From Magnetococcales bacterium (GTDB lineage: Bacteria; Pseudomonadota; Magnetococcia; Magnetococcales; Magnetaquicoccaceae): a stretch of DNA of 22,374 bases. The stretch covers positions 1 through 22,374 of the forward strand of contig JADGCE010000027.1 in NCBI GenBank assembly GCA_015229095.1, written 5' to 3'. The position numbers and the translations under genes are program-made. Below the pieces are notes generated by a model. The model did not search any database. It saw nothing but the letters and a program-made list of their open reading frames with translations, and was not told the origin of the DNA. Each line of letters begins with the position of its first letter. Positions within the stretch are counted from its first letter, which is position 1. Of this stretch, positions 14,059 to 21,757 are shown in pieces.

Positions 14059-14898
14059 ATGAAGCAGTTATTGTTTTATGATCGCCCTGCAGCACTCCAC
14101 AGAGAGAGACACAGAGCGTGGAAAATAGACAACACGGGAGAGCACTTCTCGTTTGCCAGGCAGACCAATTCCGTCGTGGTGACCGGCATGGAGTTTGTCC
14201 ACCTGGCCAAGGAGTATCCCATTGTTTTTGCCCAGGTGGGAGAGCGGATTGTTCCGTTGGTCTTGCTGGGGCTGCGTACCCATGAAAATCTTTTTGTGGA
14301 TGAAGCCGGTCGGTGGAACGCACGCTATATACCGGCCTTTGTGCGCAGATATCCTTTTGTGCTGGCTGATGCCGGGGAGGGCAACTGGACTGTCCATATC
14401 GATGAGGGCTTTGCTGGCTTCAATACCCGGACGGGCTTGTCTTTGTTTGATGAGGCTGGGGTTCAAACGCCCATGCTGGAACGGGCCATCCGTTTTCTTA
14501 AGGAATACCAGGAACAGAGCCAGCGTACCGAACTGTTTGTCAATCGGTTACAAAAGCTGGCACTCTTGAGCGGGTTGACCGCCCAGATCGAGCGGACGGA
14601 TGGCGAGAAGATTGTCATGGGGGGCCTGCTGGCTGTCGAAGAGAAAAAGCTGCTGGCCCTGGATCCGGAAGATTCCATGGCCTTGTTGCGTGCCGGGGAG
14701 TTGGGATGGATCTACGCCCATCTGCTCTCCCTGGCCAATCTGGGTCGTTTGTCGGAAATGGTCGGCAAAACAGGGCCGCTTTTGCCTCCAACAGCAACGG
14801 AAGCACCAGAAAGAGATCTCATGGCGCCGCAAGAAGCGCCGGTTGCAGAAAAGGCCGTGCCTGCTCGCCCCACCCGCAAAACGCGCAAAAAGCGGTAG
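14059..14898 (+). CDS. SapC-family protein
   Basis: The protein has 279 residues. ATG 14059 is chosen because AGGGGAGG lies eight bases upstream and the SapC family begins here (MKQLLFYDRPAALHRERHRAW); the frame stays open to 13909, but that extension is not family-like. Features typical of the family are the early block with VVVTGMEFVHLAKEYPIVF, the FVDEAGRWNARYIPAFVRRYPF segment and the later IDEGFAGF. A diverged C-terminus ends in a basic tail RPTRKTRKKR. The family is named after a gene of the Campylobacter fetus S-layer locus; its biochemistry is unclear, and in other Proteobacteria it occurs beside TonB receptors and flavin-dependent halogenases, neither seen here. There is no signal peptide, so it is probably cytoplasmic. 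Family assignment is fairly confident; a link to export of the upstream surface proteins is inference. Confidence 0.5.
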   Translation: MKQLLFYDRPAALHRERHRAWKIDNTGEHFSFARQTNSVVVTGMEFVHLAKEYPIVFAQVGERIVPLVLLGLRTHENLFVDEAGRWNARYIPAFVRRYPFVLADAGEGNWTVHIDEGFAGFNTRTGLSLFDEAGVQTPMLERAIRFLKEYQEQSQRTELFVNRLQKLALLSGLTAQIERTDGEKIVMGGLLAVEEKKLLALDPEDSMALLRAGELGWIYAHLLSLANLGRLSEMVGKTGPLLPPTATEAPERDLMAPQEAPVAEKAVPARPTRKTRKKR

Positions 14899-14917
14899 AG
14901 AGCTTGGAAAGGAAACG

Positions 14918-15001
14918 GGTCCAGGGTGTTACTCGTTGCAGTCCCTGCCAGATGGTCTTGACCCCAGGTTCACCATCCCTTTTGTGACCGATGACGGGAA
15001 C
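14918..15001 (-). pseudogene. Remnant of an IS4/Tn5-type transposase C-terminus
   Basis: Reading the minus strand from 15001 down gives VPVIGHKRDGEPGVKTIWQG, continuing LQRVTP. The block RDGEPGVKTIWQGLQRV matches the pattern I know from the C-terminal end of IS4-family transposases related to Tn5 (a Gly-Gly...K-x-D-G-x-P-G...W-x-G-L-Q-R block). A TAG stop (15004-15002) precedes it in frame, and the rest of the transposase is absent. It lies immediately beyond the premature end of the hepT fragment, on the same strand, suggesting that an insertion broke hepT and most of the element was later lost. It is short, so this is a tentative call. Confidence 0.5.
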
Positions 15002-15012
15002 CTATTGATCGA

Positions 15013-15093
15013 TTATTCTTCGGTAAAGGTGATCATGTCATCAACGTAAAAGAGCCACGTTCGTTCTGGCACGTTGCTTGGCAGATCAGACAT
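15013..15093 (-). pseudogene. hepT: Truncated hepT (HEPN/DUF86) toxin fragment
   Basis: The reading frame starts with ATG at 15093, overlapping the nucleotidyltransferase stop by eight bases, and ends at TAA (15015-15013) after 26 codons. The segment ERTWLFYVDDMITF resembles the N-terminus of HepT/DUF86 toxins (typically WRFYVDDMI...), which are usually about 110-140 residues long. The catalytic RxxxxH RNase motif is therefore missing. Position and overlap are exactly those expected for the partner of an MNT gene. The gene cannot make an active toxin. Confidence 0.5.
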
Positions 15094-15376
15094 GAATCGC
15101 CTCCCGTTCGATAAAGGGGCGCAACTCATGGCGTAACGCCTTGTCGGTTACCAGATCCACCGAACAGCCCAACAAATCTTCCAGATAGAACTGCACGCCG
15201 AAATAGCGCGCCGAGGTAGCGGGACCGTCAAAGGCCACCAGCACATCCACATCACTGCTTTCGCTTGCATCATCCCGAGCAGTGGAGCCGAACAGGGCCA
15301 GTCGGGCGACGCCGAATTCGCGACGCAGATGTTCTTTGCTGCGGGTAAGTTGTTGCATTACATCGGCGCGTTTCAT
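15086..15376 (-). CDS. mntA: MNT-type nucleotidyltransferase, MntA-like antitoxin
   Basis: This 96-residue minimal nucleotidyltransferase has the GSx10DxD active site (Gly30-Ser31, Asp42 and Asp44 in GSTARDDASESSDVDVLV) and a third Asp at 74 (SVDLV). All three carboxylates are present, so it should be active. Proteins of this family AMPylate and silence HEPN/HepT RNase toxins (MntA-HepT, type VII toxin-antitoxin). The start ATG 15376 has a GAAGGGAG site upstream. Length is normal and the gene is intact. Its partner hepT, directly downstream and overlapping, is truncated, so this is an orphan antitoxin. Confidence 0.5.
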   Translation of the reverse strand: MKRADVMQQLTRSKEHLRREFGVARLALFGSTARDDASESSDVDVLVAFDGPATSARYFGVQFYLEDLLGCSVDLVTDKALRHELRPFIEREAIHV

Positions 15377-15474
15377 GGATTTACTCCCTTCTCGAAAACA
15401 TCAGGTCGGAATGATGGCCTTCGGCCCCTGATCGGTGCTCGGGTTGCGTCCCCCGCATTGCCCTATCCCCCGTC

Positions 15475-15504
15475 AGGATAAGAGACAGGTTAGCCTGTTT
15501 CCAA
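15475..15504 (-). promoter_or_regulatory. Putative promoter of mntA with an inverted repeat in its spacer
   Basis: On the minus strand, TTGGAA (15504-15499) and TATCCT (15480-15475) are 18 bases apart. The spacer contains the inverted repeat ACAGG-TTAG-CCTGT (15485-15498), well placed for autoregulation by repressor binding, as is common in toxin-antitoxin loci. Found by eye; hexamers match only partly. Confidence 0.5.
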
Positions 15505-15547
15505 AGGAACCTCCAGTGTGACCGTATAACAGGGGGAGAGTGTGGCT

Positions 15548-15576
15548 GTGACGGCCAGGTGCACGTCACGTTTTTT
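15548..15576 (+). terminator. Terminator-like hairpin with T6 on the plus strand
   Basis: GTGACG (15548-15553) pairs with CGTCAC (15564-15569) around a 10-base loop and is followed by T6 (15571-15576). No plus-strand gene ends nearby (SapC stops at 14898), so its role is unclear; it may stop antisense read-through into the asmA gene. The short stem keeps confidence low. Confidence 0.5.
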
Positions 15577-15611
15577 AAGACGGGGAAGGCTTCTTTAAAG
15601 CCGACCAGCCG

Positions 15612-18272
15612 CTAGGGGAGTTGCAACGACCGTGTGGGGGGTGGGGTAAGGTAACGGGTTTGCTGGGCATCTCCTTCCAGCCAGGCCGTGAAGCGGTCTG
15701 TGCCTTCCAAAGGCGAGCGAACCTGCAGTTCGAAGCGGTGCTGCCCCTCCGGCTGCCATTTGCCACGACCGGAAATCTGCAATCCTGCGGAATCGATCAG
15801 CAGAGAGTCAAAATGGATGTGGGCATCCTGCCAGAGCAGATCGGTGACCAGACGATCCCAATAGAATGCGCTGCGGGTTTGGGGGCTCTTGCGCGCATCC
15901 GGCCATTCCATGCCGATCTCCCTGGGTTGGTTGCGTATCTCTGTTCCAAAGATCGTCTGCTCCTGCATGGGGGGTTTTAAAAACAGCGCGCCGTTGACAT
16001 CCATCATGCGCCCTGGCTCAATCTCCAGGTGCAGTCTGCCGGAAAAGGGTTCCACGGCCAACCAGTTGTCATCCAGTTGCCCCCGGAGCTCTCCGTTGCC
16101 AAAGGCCAATCCTTCCAACACCGGGCGGGGGTGCTGGGGATGTTTGGCGGGCAGGGGAGAAGGTGTGCCGGTCATGCCGCTTCGCCCCGCCCGCCGAGTG
16201 GGTGAGAGGCCAACAAAGCCGCTTTGCGAGGCTCCGGCCAATTTTTCCAGGGCAATCCCGGCAAAGGCAAAAATCGCGTGATAGGAGGGGGGTGCCGCAT
16301 CCTCCTGGCCATCGCCAGAAAAATCCACCAGCAACTGACCATCCAGGTGGCCCATCCCCATATCAACTCCCCATTCGGTCAAACGCAACAGACCATTCTC
16401 CTGTTTGACAAGGGCAGAAAACCCTTGAAATTCCACATCTGCCAAACGACCTTTCTCCAAGCGCAACTGGCCATCCAGGCTGCGGACCAGCGGAGTTCCC
16501 TCCTCCATCGCGGCATCCAGGGTGATCGAGGCATCCAAACGGGCCACGCCGGAGAGATTCCACGGGCTTGCCTTGAGCCAATACTCTTTCAGCAGGGAGA
16601 GTTCCCACTCACCAGAGAGCTCCAGTTGCAGGGTGCGTTGCAGAGAACCGGACAAGCGCAGGCGGTTGTCCGGACGGCTGGCCAACAGTTCCGTTAATTG
16701 CCAGCCACGTTCGCCATCCTCGGTCTGTACATGGGTCGCTTCCCAATCCAACCGCAGGGGAACTCCGACCGGTTTGTGGAGCCCCAGGCGATGCAGAAAA
16801 AGGAGCATGGGGTGGCTGTCAGACCGATCCAGAGGCGTGGCGGGTGATGGGCCATCCTGTGCCGGTGTGGAAAGGGGTGGAAAAGAGAAGGCCGTTTGTG
16901 TCAGATCCAGACGACCATCCCAGTGCAGGGTATGGGGCCATTGGCCTTGCAGGTGGATGACACCCTGGGGCGTCTCTCCTGAAAGAAAAGGCATAAACAG
17001 ATAAGGAAATTTTCTGAAATCAAACGTATTGATCGCGGTGATGGTCAGATCGATGTTTCCATCCAGGGCCGATGTTTGCGCCATGCCCTCCAAAGTGCCT
17101 TTGACATCCAGGATGGGTTTACCATCCACGTACAGGAAACACTCCTCGATCTGCAAGAGAGGACGCTCTTCTGCCACCTTCAGGCTCGACTTTTGCGTCA
17201 GAGCCAAATCGCTGGGGATACCCTCTCTCCTGAAATTTTTTTCTTTGGGGGATGGGATGTTGGGCTGTTGAGGAGCACGCCCGGAGCGGTCTGCTCCTGT
17301 GGTGGTTCCCATGGTCAATTTATCCAATTCCAGGCGGGAGGTGGTTTGCAATCCTTTTTGCAATGTTCCATTGAAGAGCGTGGAAAAATATCCCCGCGCA
17401 CCACGGATGTCCACGGAGGCTGGCAGTTGGAACTCCTGGGTGCGGGCTGTGAACAAGTTGGAAAAATTGGCAAAAAAATTAATGAATTGTGGTAAACTGG
17501 TGGACTTGCCCTCCAGATTCAGCAGCAGAGGCATTTCGGCCAGTTCCAGGGAGGCTGGCAGTGGACCGATCTGGCCGGAGAGTGTAAAGGGGACAGATTG
17601 GAAGCGCGCCGAACTGGAAAATGGCGAGGCATGTGTTGAAGAGAGGGCGTGGATATTGGCATGAATGCGGTCAAAGACCAGAGATTGGCCGCTGGCATGT
17701 TTCCAGTTCAGCAGGCTCAAGTGGCCATTCTGGATTTTGATCTCCCCGACCACCCATTGGGAAAGCCCCCATCCCAGTTGTTGTTTCATGCGGTGATCGC
17801 TCTCTTTGAGACTCTCCTGCAACAGCTGCGCCAACCACCGGTCATCTTTCTGGACAATCGTCAGTTGGGGATTGGCAAAGGTCAGGGAGGAGATCTCTAT
17901 GGGTTGACCCGTGTCGTGACGGCGGAAGAAAAAGGGGAGCGTGACACCCGCGCGCACGGTTTTGGCCGTGAACACGGGAGGAGCCATTTCTTGCAGGGCA
18001 TGGATCCGCAGATTGCGCAGTTCCAGGGTAAACAGGCCCTCGGTGGGTACCAGGGTCAGGGATTCCAGAGAGACGGGATGACCGGTCACGCCCTCCAGTG
18101 CCGCCACGACTTGGGGGCGCAGATCCTCCACATCCACCAGCCAGTGAACCAGCAGGATCACCCCCAGGAAAAACAGCAAACCCAGGGCCCCCAGCAGATA
18201 GACGACGCGCGGCAGAGAGGTGCGGGGTGTCTGCCACCTCTGTGTTGCGACCGTTTTATCGACCAACATCAT
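15612..18272 (-). CDS. AsmA-family inner-membrane-anchored periplasmic protein
   Basis: The protein has 886 residues. A single N-terminal transmembrane helix (about 22-46, VVYLLGALGLLFFLGVILLVHWLV) is followed by the AsmA opening: ...VDVEDLRPQVVAALEGVTGHPVSLESLTL, then LELRNLRI and a long beta-rich periplasmic body with recurring LxLxGxL and LDGxLRLExGRLxDVxFQ patterns. Repeated strands of this type are those of the AsmA/YhdP/TamB group, which form lipid-conducting bridges between inner and outer membrane. A Ser/Pro-rich loop is present at about 345-365. The start ATG (18272, MMLV) has no good ribosome-binding site; translation may depend on gatB, whose stop lies 35 bases upstream. Length exceeds E. 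coli AsmA (about 617 residues). Family is confident by pattern; lipid substrate is unknown. Confidence 0.5.
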   Translation of the reverse strand: MMLVDKTVATQRWQTPRTSLPRVVYLLGALGLLFFLGVILLVHWLVDVEDLRPQVVAALEGVTGHPVSLESLTLVPTEGLFTLELRNLRIHALQEMAPPVFTAKTVRAGVTLPFFFRRHDTGQPIEISSLTFANPQLTIVQKDDRWLAQLLQESLKESDHRMKQQLGWGLSQWVVGEIKIQNGHLSLLNWKHASGQSLVFDRIHANIHALSSTHASPFSSSARFQSVPFTLSGQIGPLPASLELAEMPLLLNLEGKSTSLPQFINFFANFSNLFTARTQEFQLPASVDIRGARGYFSTLFNGTLQKGLQTTSRLELDKLTMGTTTGADRSGRAPQQPNIPSPKEKNFRREGIPSDLALTQKSSLKVAEERPLLQIEECFLYVDGKPILDVKGTLEGMAQTSALDGNIDLTITAINTFDFRKFPYLFMPFLSGETPQGVIHLQGQWPHTLHWDGRLDLTQTAFSFPPLSTPAQDGPSPATPLDRSDSHPMLLFLHRLGLHKPVGVPLRLDWEATHVQTEDGERGWQLTELLASRPDNRLRLSGSLQRTLQLELSGEWELSLLKEYWLKASPWNLSGVARLDASITLDAAMEEGTPLVRSLDGQLRLEKGRLADVEFQGFSALVKQENGLLRLTEWGVDMGMGHLDGQLLVDFSGDGQEDAAPPSYHAIFAFAGIALEKLAGASQSGFVGLSPTRRAGRSGMTGTPSPLPAKHPQHPRPVLEGLAFGNGELRGQLDDNWLAVEPFSGRLHLEIEPGRMMDVNGALFLKPPMQEQTIFGTEIRNQPREIGMEWPDARKSPQTRSAFYWDRLVTDLLWQDAHIHFDSLLIDSAGLQISGRGKWQPEGQHRFELQVRSPLEGTDRFTAWLEGDAQQTRYLTPPPTRSLQLP

Positions 18273-18307
18273 TGCGCGTACCGTGCGTTGGTCCCATTTT
18301 CAGGCCG

Positions 18308-19783
18308 TCAACCTCGTTTGAGCAGTTGGCTTTGCAGCAGTTGATTGACCAGAGCGGGGTTTGCCTTGCCTTGGCTGGCCTTCATGATCTGCCCCACCAG
18401 GAATCCAAACACTTTTGTTTTTCCCGCGAGATAGAGGCCAACATCTTCGGGATGGGCGTCCAAAACCTGTTCGATCACCTGCACGATGGCATCCTGATCG
18501 GTCACCTGCTGGAGTCCCTGTTGCCGGACGATCTGCTCAGGATCTCCCCCGTCGGTGAAGAGGATCTCGAAGATCTCTTTAGCCATTTTTCCTGAAAGGG
18601 TTCCGCGCTGAATCATGGCTAACAATTGGCCCAGGCGGTGGGCCGGTATCGGGGTGTGTTGAATCTCCCGATTGTCCCGGTTGAGCCGTCCACACAGCTC
18701 GACGGTCACCCAGTTGGCGGCGGCCTTGGGGTTGGGATGTCCCAAGTCGGCGGTATGCTGTGCCACCGCTTCAAAATAGTCTGCCAACTCCCGGCTGCTG
18801 GTCAACACCCCGGCATCGTAGGCCGAGAGTTGATACTGGGTCTGGAAGCGCACCGATTTGGCTTCGGGCAGCTCCGGCATGGTCTGGGCAACCGCTTCGA
18901 TGCGTTCCGGGGTGATCCGCAGCGGCGGCAGGTCGGGCTCTGGAAAATAGCGGTAGTCGTGGGCATCCTCTTTGCCGCGCATGCTCCGACTGCTGTTGAG
19001 ATCGGCATTCCACAGACGGCTCTCTTGAACCACCTGTTCACCGTGCTCAACCAACTCGATCTGGCGTTCCACCTCATAATCGATGGCCCGCATGACGTTG
19101 CGAATGGAGTTCAAATTTTTGAGTTCGCAACGGGTACCCAGGGTGGTTGTCCCCCGGAGTCGCACCGACACATTGGCGTCGCAGCGGAAGGAGCCCTCCT
19201 CCATGTTGCCATCGCAGACCTCCAGATAACGGACGATGGCGCGCAGTTTTTTGAGATATTCTCCGGCCTCGGCAGAGGAGCGGAGATCGGGCTCGGAGAC
19301 AATCTCCATCAGGGGAGTGCCCGTTCGATTGAGATCCACCCAGGAGGCCCCCAGAATCCCTTCGTGGAGACTTTTGCCGGCATCCACCTCCATATGGATG
19401 CGCGTGATGCCGATGCGCTTGGAGGTTTTGTCTGTTGGGGAGTCGATCATCAGATGGCCCTGTTCCACGATGGGCAACTCATACTGGCTGATCTGATAAC
19501 CGGCAGGCAGGTCGGGATAAAAATAGTTCTTGCGGGAAAATTCGCTGAACAGACGCAGTTGGCCGTGAATGGCCAAGCCGGTCTTGATGGCCATGTTGAC
19601 CGCCTCTCGATTGAGAACCGGCAACACACCCGGAAAGGCTGCGCAGACCGGGCAAATCTGGCTGTTGGCCACGGCCCCGAATTGGTTGGGACAGCCGCAA
19701 AAAATTTTGGAACGGGTGCGCATCTGCGCATGGACTTCCAGGCCGATAACGCTTTCGTAGCGGGATGGGGGGGGGTGCTTCAT
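18308..19783 (-). CDS. gatB: Aspartyl/glutamyl-tRNA amidotransferase subunit B (GatB)
   Basis: GatB is the kinase and tRNA-binding subunit of GatCAB, which phosphorylates and then amidates misacylated Glu-tRNA(Gln) or Asp-tRNA(Asn). I set the start at ATG 19783 (MKHPPPSRYESVIGLEVH), giving 491 residues: it overlaps the gatA stop as ATGA and has GGAG seven bases upstream, whereas the longer frame from 19804 would reach into gatA without a ribosome-binding site. Motifs seen are VIGLEVHAQ, the zinc cysteines 29, 31, 44 and 47 (FCGC...CPVC), YFYPDLPAGYQISQY, HMEVDAGKS, DLNRTGTPLMEIVSEPD, and the C-terminal YqeY-like domain ending FLVGQIMKASQGKANP. A run of nine cytosines lies seven to nine bases after the start codon. 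The gene is intact and confidently called. Confidence 0.5.
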   Translation of the reverse strand: MKHPPPSRYESVIGLEVHAQMRTRSKIFCGCPNQFGAVANSQICPVCAAFPGVLPVLNREAVNMAIKTGLAIHGQLRLFSEFSRKNYFYPDLPAGYQISQYELPIVEQGHLMIDSPTDKTSKRIGITRIHMEVDAGKSLHEGILGASWVDLNRTGTPLMEIVSEPDLRSSAEAGEYLKKLRAIVRYLEVCDGNMEEGSFRCDANVSVRLRGTTTLGTRCELKNLNSIRNVMRAIDYEVERQIELVEHGEQVVQESRLWNADLNSSRSMRGKEDAHDYRYFPEPDLPPLRITPERIEAVAQTMPELPEAKSVRFQTQYQLSAYDAGVLTSSRELADYFEAVAQHTADLGHPNPKAAANWVTVELCGRLNRDNREIQHTPIPAHRLGQLLAMIQRGTLSGKMAKEIFEILFTDGGDPEQIVRQQGLQQVTDQDAIVQVIEQVLDAHPEDVGLYLAGKTKVFGFLVGQIMKASQGKANPALVNQLLQSQLLKRG

Positions 19784-21234
19784 ACTGGACTCCGCAGATG
19801 CCAATCGGTGGCCTGTTGGAAGGCCTGTCCGGCGGTCAGAAGGGTACTCTCTTGCAGCGGACGGCCAATCAGTTGCAGACCGATGGGGAGGCTGTTTGCA
19901 TCAAACCCGCACGGCAGGGAGATGGCGGGCAATCCGGCAAGATTGACATTGATGGTAAAGATGTCAGAAAGGTACATGCGCACGGGATCATTATTTTTTT
20001 CGCCGATCAAAAAGGCTGTTTCCGGTGTTGTGGGGGTCAAGAGCAGATCCACCTGGGCCAAGGCGGTCTGAAAATCGTCGGCGATGAGTCGGCGGACCTT
20101 TTGTGCCTTGCGATAGTAGGCATCATAGTAGCCGGAGGAGAGCACATAGGTACCCAGCATGATACGTCGCTTGACCTCTGCGCCAAACCCCTCGGCGCGG
20201 CTGCGGGCGTACATGTCTTGCAAATCTTTTGGATTTTCGCATCGATAGCCAAACCGCACCCCGTCATAGCGGGCCAGATTGGAGGAGGCTTCCGCTGGGG
20301 CGATCACATAGTAGGTGGGGATGGCATAGGGGGTGGAGGGCAGCGAGAGAGGGATGCACTGTGCCCCCAGGGCGCGAAAGGTGGTGATGGCCCGTTCCAC
20401 GGCATCCCGCACGGCATCGGTCAGGCCTTCGGCAAAATATTCGGCGGGAATGCCGATGCGCAGACCCTGGACATGGGCCGTCAATGCCTCCGCATAGGAG
20501 GGCACGACGGCGTCGATGCTGGTGGAGTCCAGGGGGTCGTGGCCTGCCATGGATTGCAGGAGAAGGGCGGCGTCGGCGACACTGCGGGTCATGGGTCCGG
20601 CTTGATCCAGGGAGGAGGCGAAGGCGATCATGCCGAAGCGTGAGATGCGTCCGTATGTGGGTTTGAGTCCGGTGATGCCGGTCATGGCGGCGGGTTGACG
20701 GATGGAGCCGCCGGTATCGGTGCCGATGGCGGCCAGGCAGAGGCCGGCGGCCACGGCCACAGCCGAGCCACCGGAAGAGCCGCCTGGGGTGCGGGCCGGG
20801 TTCCAGGGGTTGCGGGCTGGACCGAAAAAGGAGGTTTCGTTGGAGGAGCCCATGGCAAACTCATCCATGTTGGTTTTGCCCAGCAGCACGGCACCGGCCT
20901 CTTTCAGTCGACGGGTAACGGTGGATTCGTAGGGGGGGCAAAAGGTGTGCAGCATTTTGGAAGCACACGTGGTGCGCAGGCCGTGCGTGCAAAAGAGATC
21001 CTTGACGGCCAGCGGCAGACCGGTGAGGGGCGTTCCGTCACCCCGTGCCAACCGCGCATCGGCGGCCTGGGCGGCGGCCAGCGCACCCTCCTCATCCACG
21101 GTGATATAGGCGTTGAGTTCAGGATTTTTCTGTTCAATGCGGGTCAGAAAAAAGCGTGTCAACTCCACCGAAGAGAGGGATCTTTTACGCAACAGATCGG
21201 CAGCGTGTGCCAGGGACAGGCGGGACAGCTCCAC
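19780..21234 (-). CDS. gatA: Aspartyl/glutamyl-tRNA amidotransferase subunit A (GatA)
   Basis: GatA is the glutaminase of the GatCAB complex; it releases ammonia that is channelled to GatB. It has 484 residues, standard length. The amidase signature triad is present: Lys78 (LAVKD), cis-Ser153 (GGSSGGS) and nucleophile Ser177 (DTGGSIRQPA). Downstream family blocks include GLKPTYGRISRFGMIAFASSLDQ and the C-terminal GLPAISLPCGF and LPIGLQLIG. It lies 14 bases after gatC and overlaps gatB by ATGA, so the three subunits should be made together. The start at 21234 (MELSRLSLAHAADLL) fits the family N-terminus. No defect is seen; confidence is very high. Confidence 0.5.
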   Translation of the reverse strand: MELSRLSLAHAADLLRKRSLSSVELTRFFLTRIEQKNPELNAYITVDEEGALAAAQAADARLARGDGTPLTGLPLAVKDLFCTHGLRTTCASKMLHTFCPPYESTVTRRLKEAGAVLLGKTNMDEFAMGSSNETSFFGPARNPWNPARTPGGSSGGSAVAVAAGLCLAAIGTDTGGSIRQPAAMTGITGLKPTYGRISRFGMIAFASSLDQAGPMTRSVADAALLLQSMAGHDPLDSTSIDAVVPSYAEALTAHVQGLRIGIPAEYFAEGLTDAVRDAVERAITTFRALGAQCIPLSLPSTPYAIPTYYVIAPAEASSNLARYDGVRFGYRCENPKDLQDMYARSRAEGFGAEVKRRIMLGTYVLSSGYYDAYYRKAQKVRRLIADDFQTALAQVDLLLTPTTPETAFLIGEKNNDPVRMYLSDIFTINVNLAGLPAISLPCGFDANSLPIGLQLIGRPLQESTLLTAGQAFQQATDWHLRSPV

Positions 21235-21248
21235 TGGACAAGAGACTC

Positions 21249-21536
21249 CTACTCGATGATTTTGGGAACGCGAAAATGGTACTGTTCGGTATCGGGGGCA
21301 CAGGCCAGCAAGGCTTCGCGTTGGTCGCCGTTGCAGACCTGATCTTCCCGTTCCGGGAGGCGGATATCCACAGCGTGGGACATGGGCTCCACCCCCTCTG
21401 TGGGCAAGCCGTTCAACGTTTCCATCAGGGTCAGGATGCGAGAGAGTTGCTCGGCGCAGGGGTCCAGCTCCTCCGGAGAGAGCTGCAGGCGGGCCAGGCG
21501 GGCCACATTTTGGACAGTTCGGGTGTCAATGGACAT
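21249..21536 (-). CDS. gatC: Aspartyl/glutamyl-tRNA amidotransferase subunit C (GatC)
   Basis: GatC is the small subunit that wraps around GatA and GatB and stabilises the complex. It has 95 residues from ATG 21536 (MSIDTRTVQNVARLARLQLS), the standard length and N-terminus. The frame is open further upstream, but those residues do not resemble GatC. The family helix VARLARLQLSPEEL, the middle segment ...ILTLMETLNGLPTEGVEPMSHAV and the ending FRVPKIIE are all typical. It is first in the gatC-gatA-gatB-asmA string. The ribosome-binding site is weak (no clear GGAG close to the ATG). Confidence 0.5.
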   Translation of the reverse strand: MSIDTRTVQNVARLARLQLSPEELDPCAEQLSRILTLMETLNGLPTEGVEPMSHAVDIRLPEREDQVCNGDQREALLACAPDTEQYHFRVPKIIE

Positions 21537-21594
21537 GATCTTGGACGATCCAACCGTTGAACAAAAAGGCGATGCACAGGGCACCATGGGGGAA

Positions 21595-21623
21595 ATGCTA
21601 CTCCATTCCGGCTGAAAAGACAA
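21595..21623 (-). promoter_or_regulatory. Putative sigma70 promoter for gatCAB
   Basis: On the minus strand, TTGTCT (21623-21618) and TAGCAT (21600-21595) lie 17 bases apart, each matching four of six consensus bases. This would give a leader of about 50 bases before gatC ATG 21536. Called by eye. Confidence 0.5.
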
Positions 21624-21676
21624 TGGCAAAACTGCCCCACCCCGACGACAATTGCCTGGAGGCAAGCCCTTTCCGC

Positions 21677-21705
21677 TTGACGGAGGCTCAGGGTGCTGAT
21701 ACCGT
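21677..21705 (+). promoter_or_regulatory. Possible promoter for the FGE-like gene
   Basis: TTGACG (21677-21682) with TACCGT (21700-21705) at 17-base spacing lies about 50 bases before the ATG at 21758, divergent from the gatCAB promoter. The -35 is good, the -10 weak. Confidence 0.5.
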
Positions 21706-21757
21706 CCACGCCAAGCTTGTTGTCAACACTCCCATGCGATACCACCTTGAGGATTTC

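Noticed and set aside
15381..15569. 62-codon minus-strand frame upstream of mntA
   Set aside because: It has no ribosome-binding site or recognisable sequence and overlaps the putative mntA promoter; intergenic chance frame.
18626..20071. 481-codon plus-strand frame antisense to gatB/gatA
   Set aside because: gatB and gatA are unmistakable on the minus strand; the long frame is a shadow of GC-rich codons.
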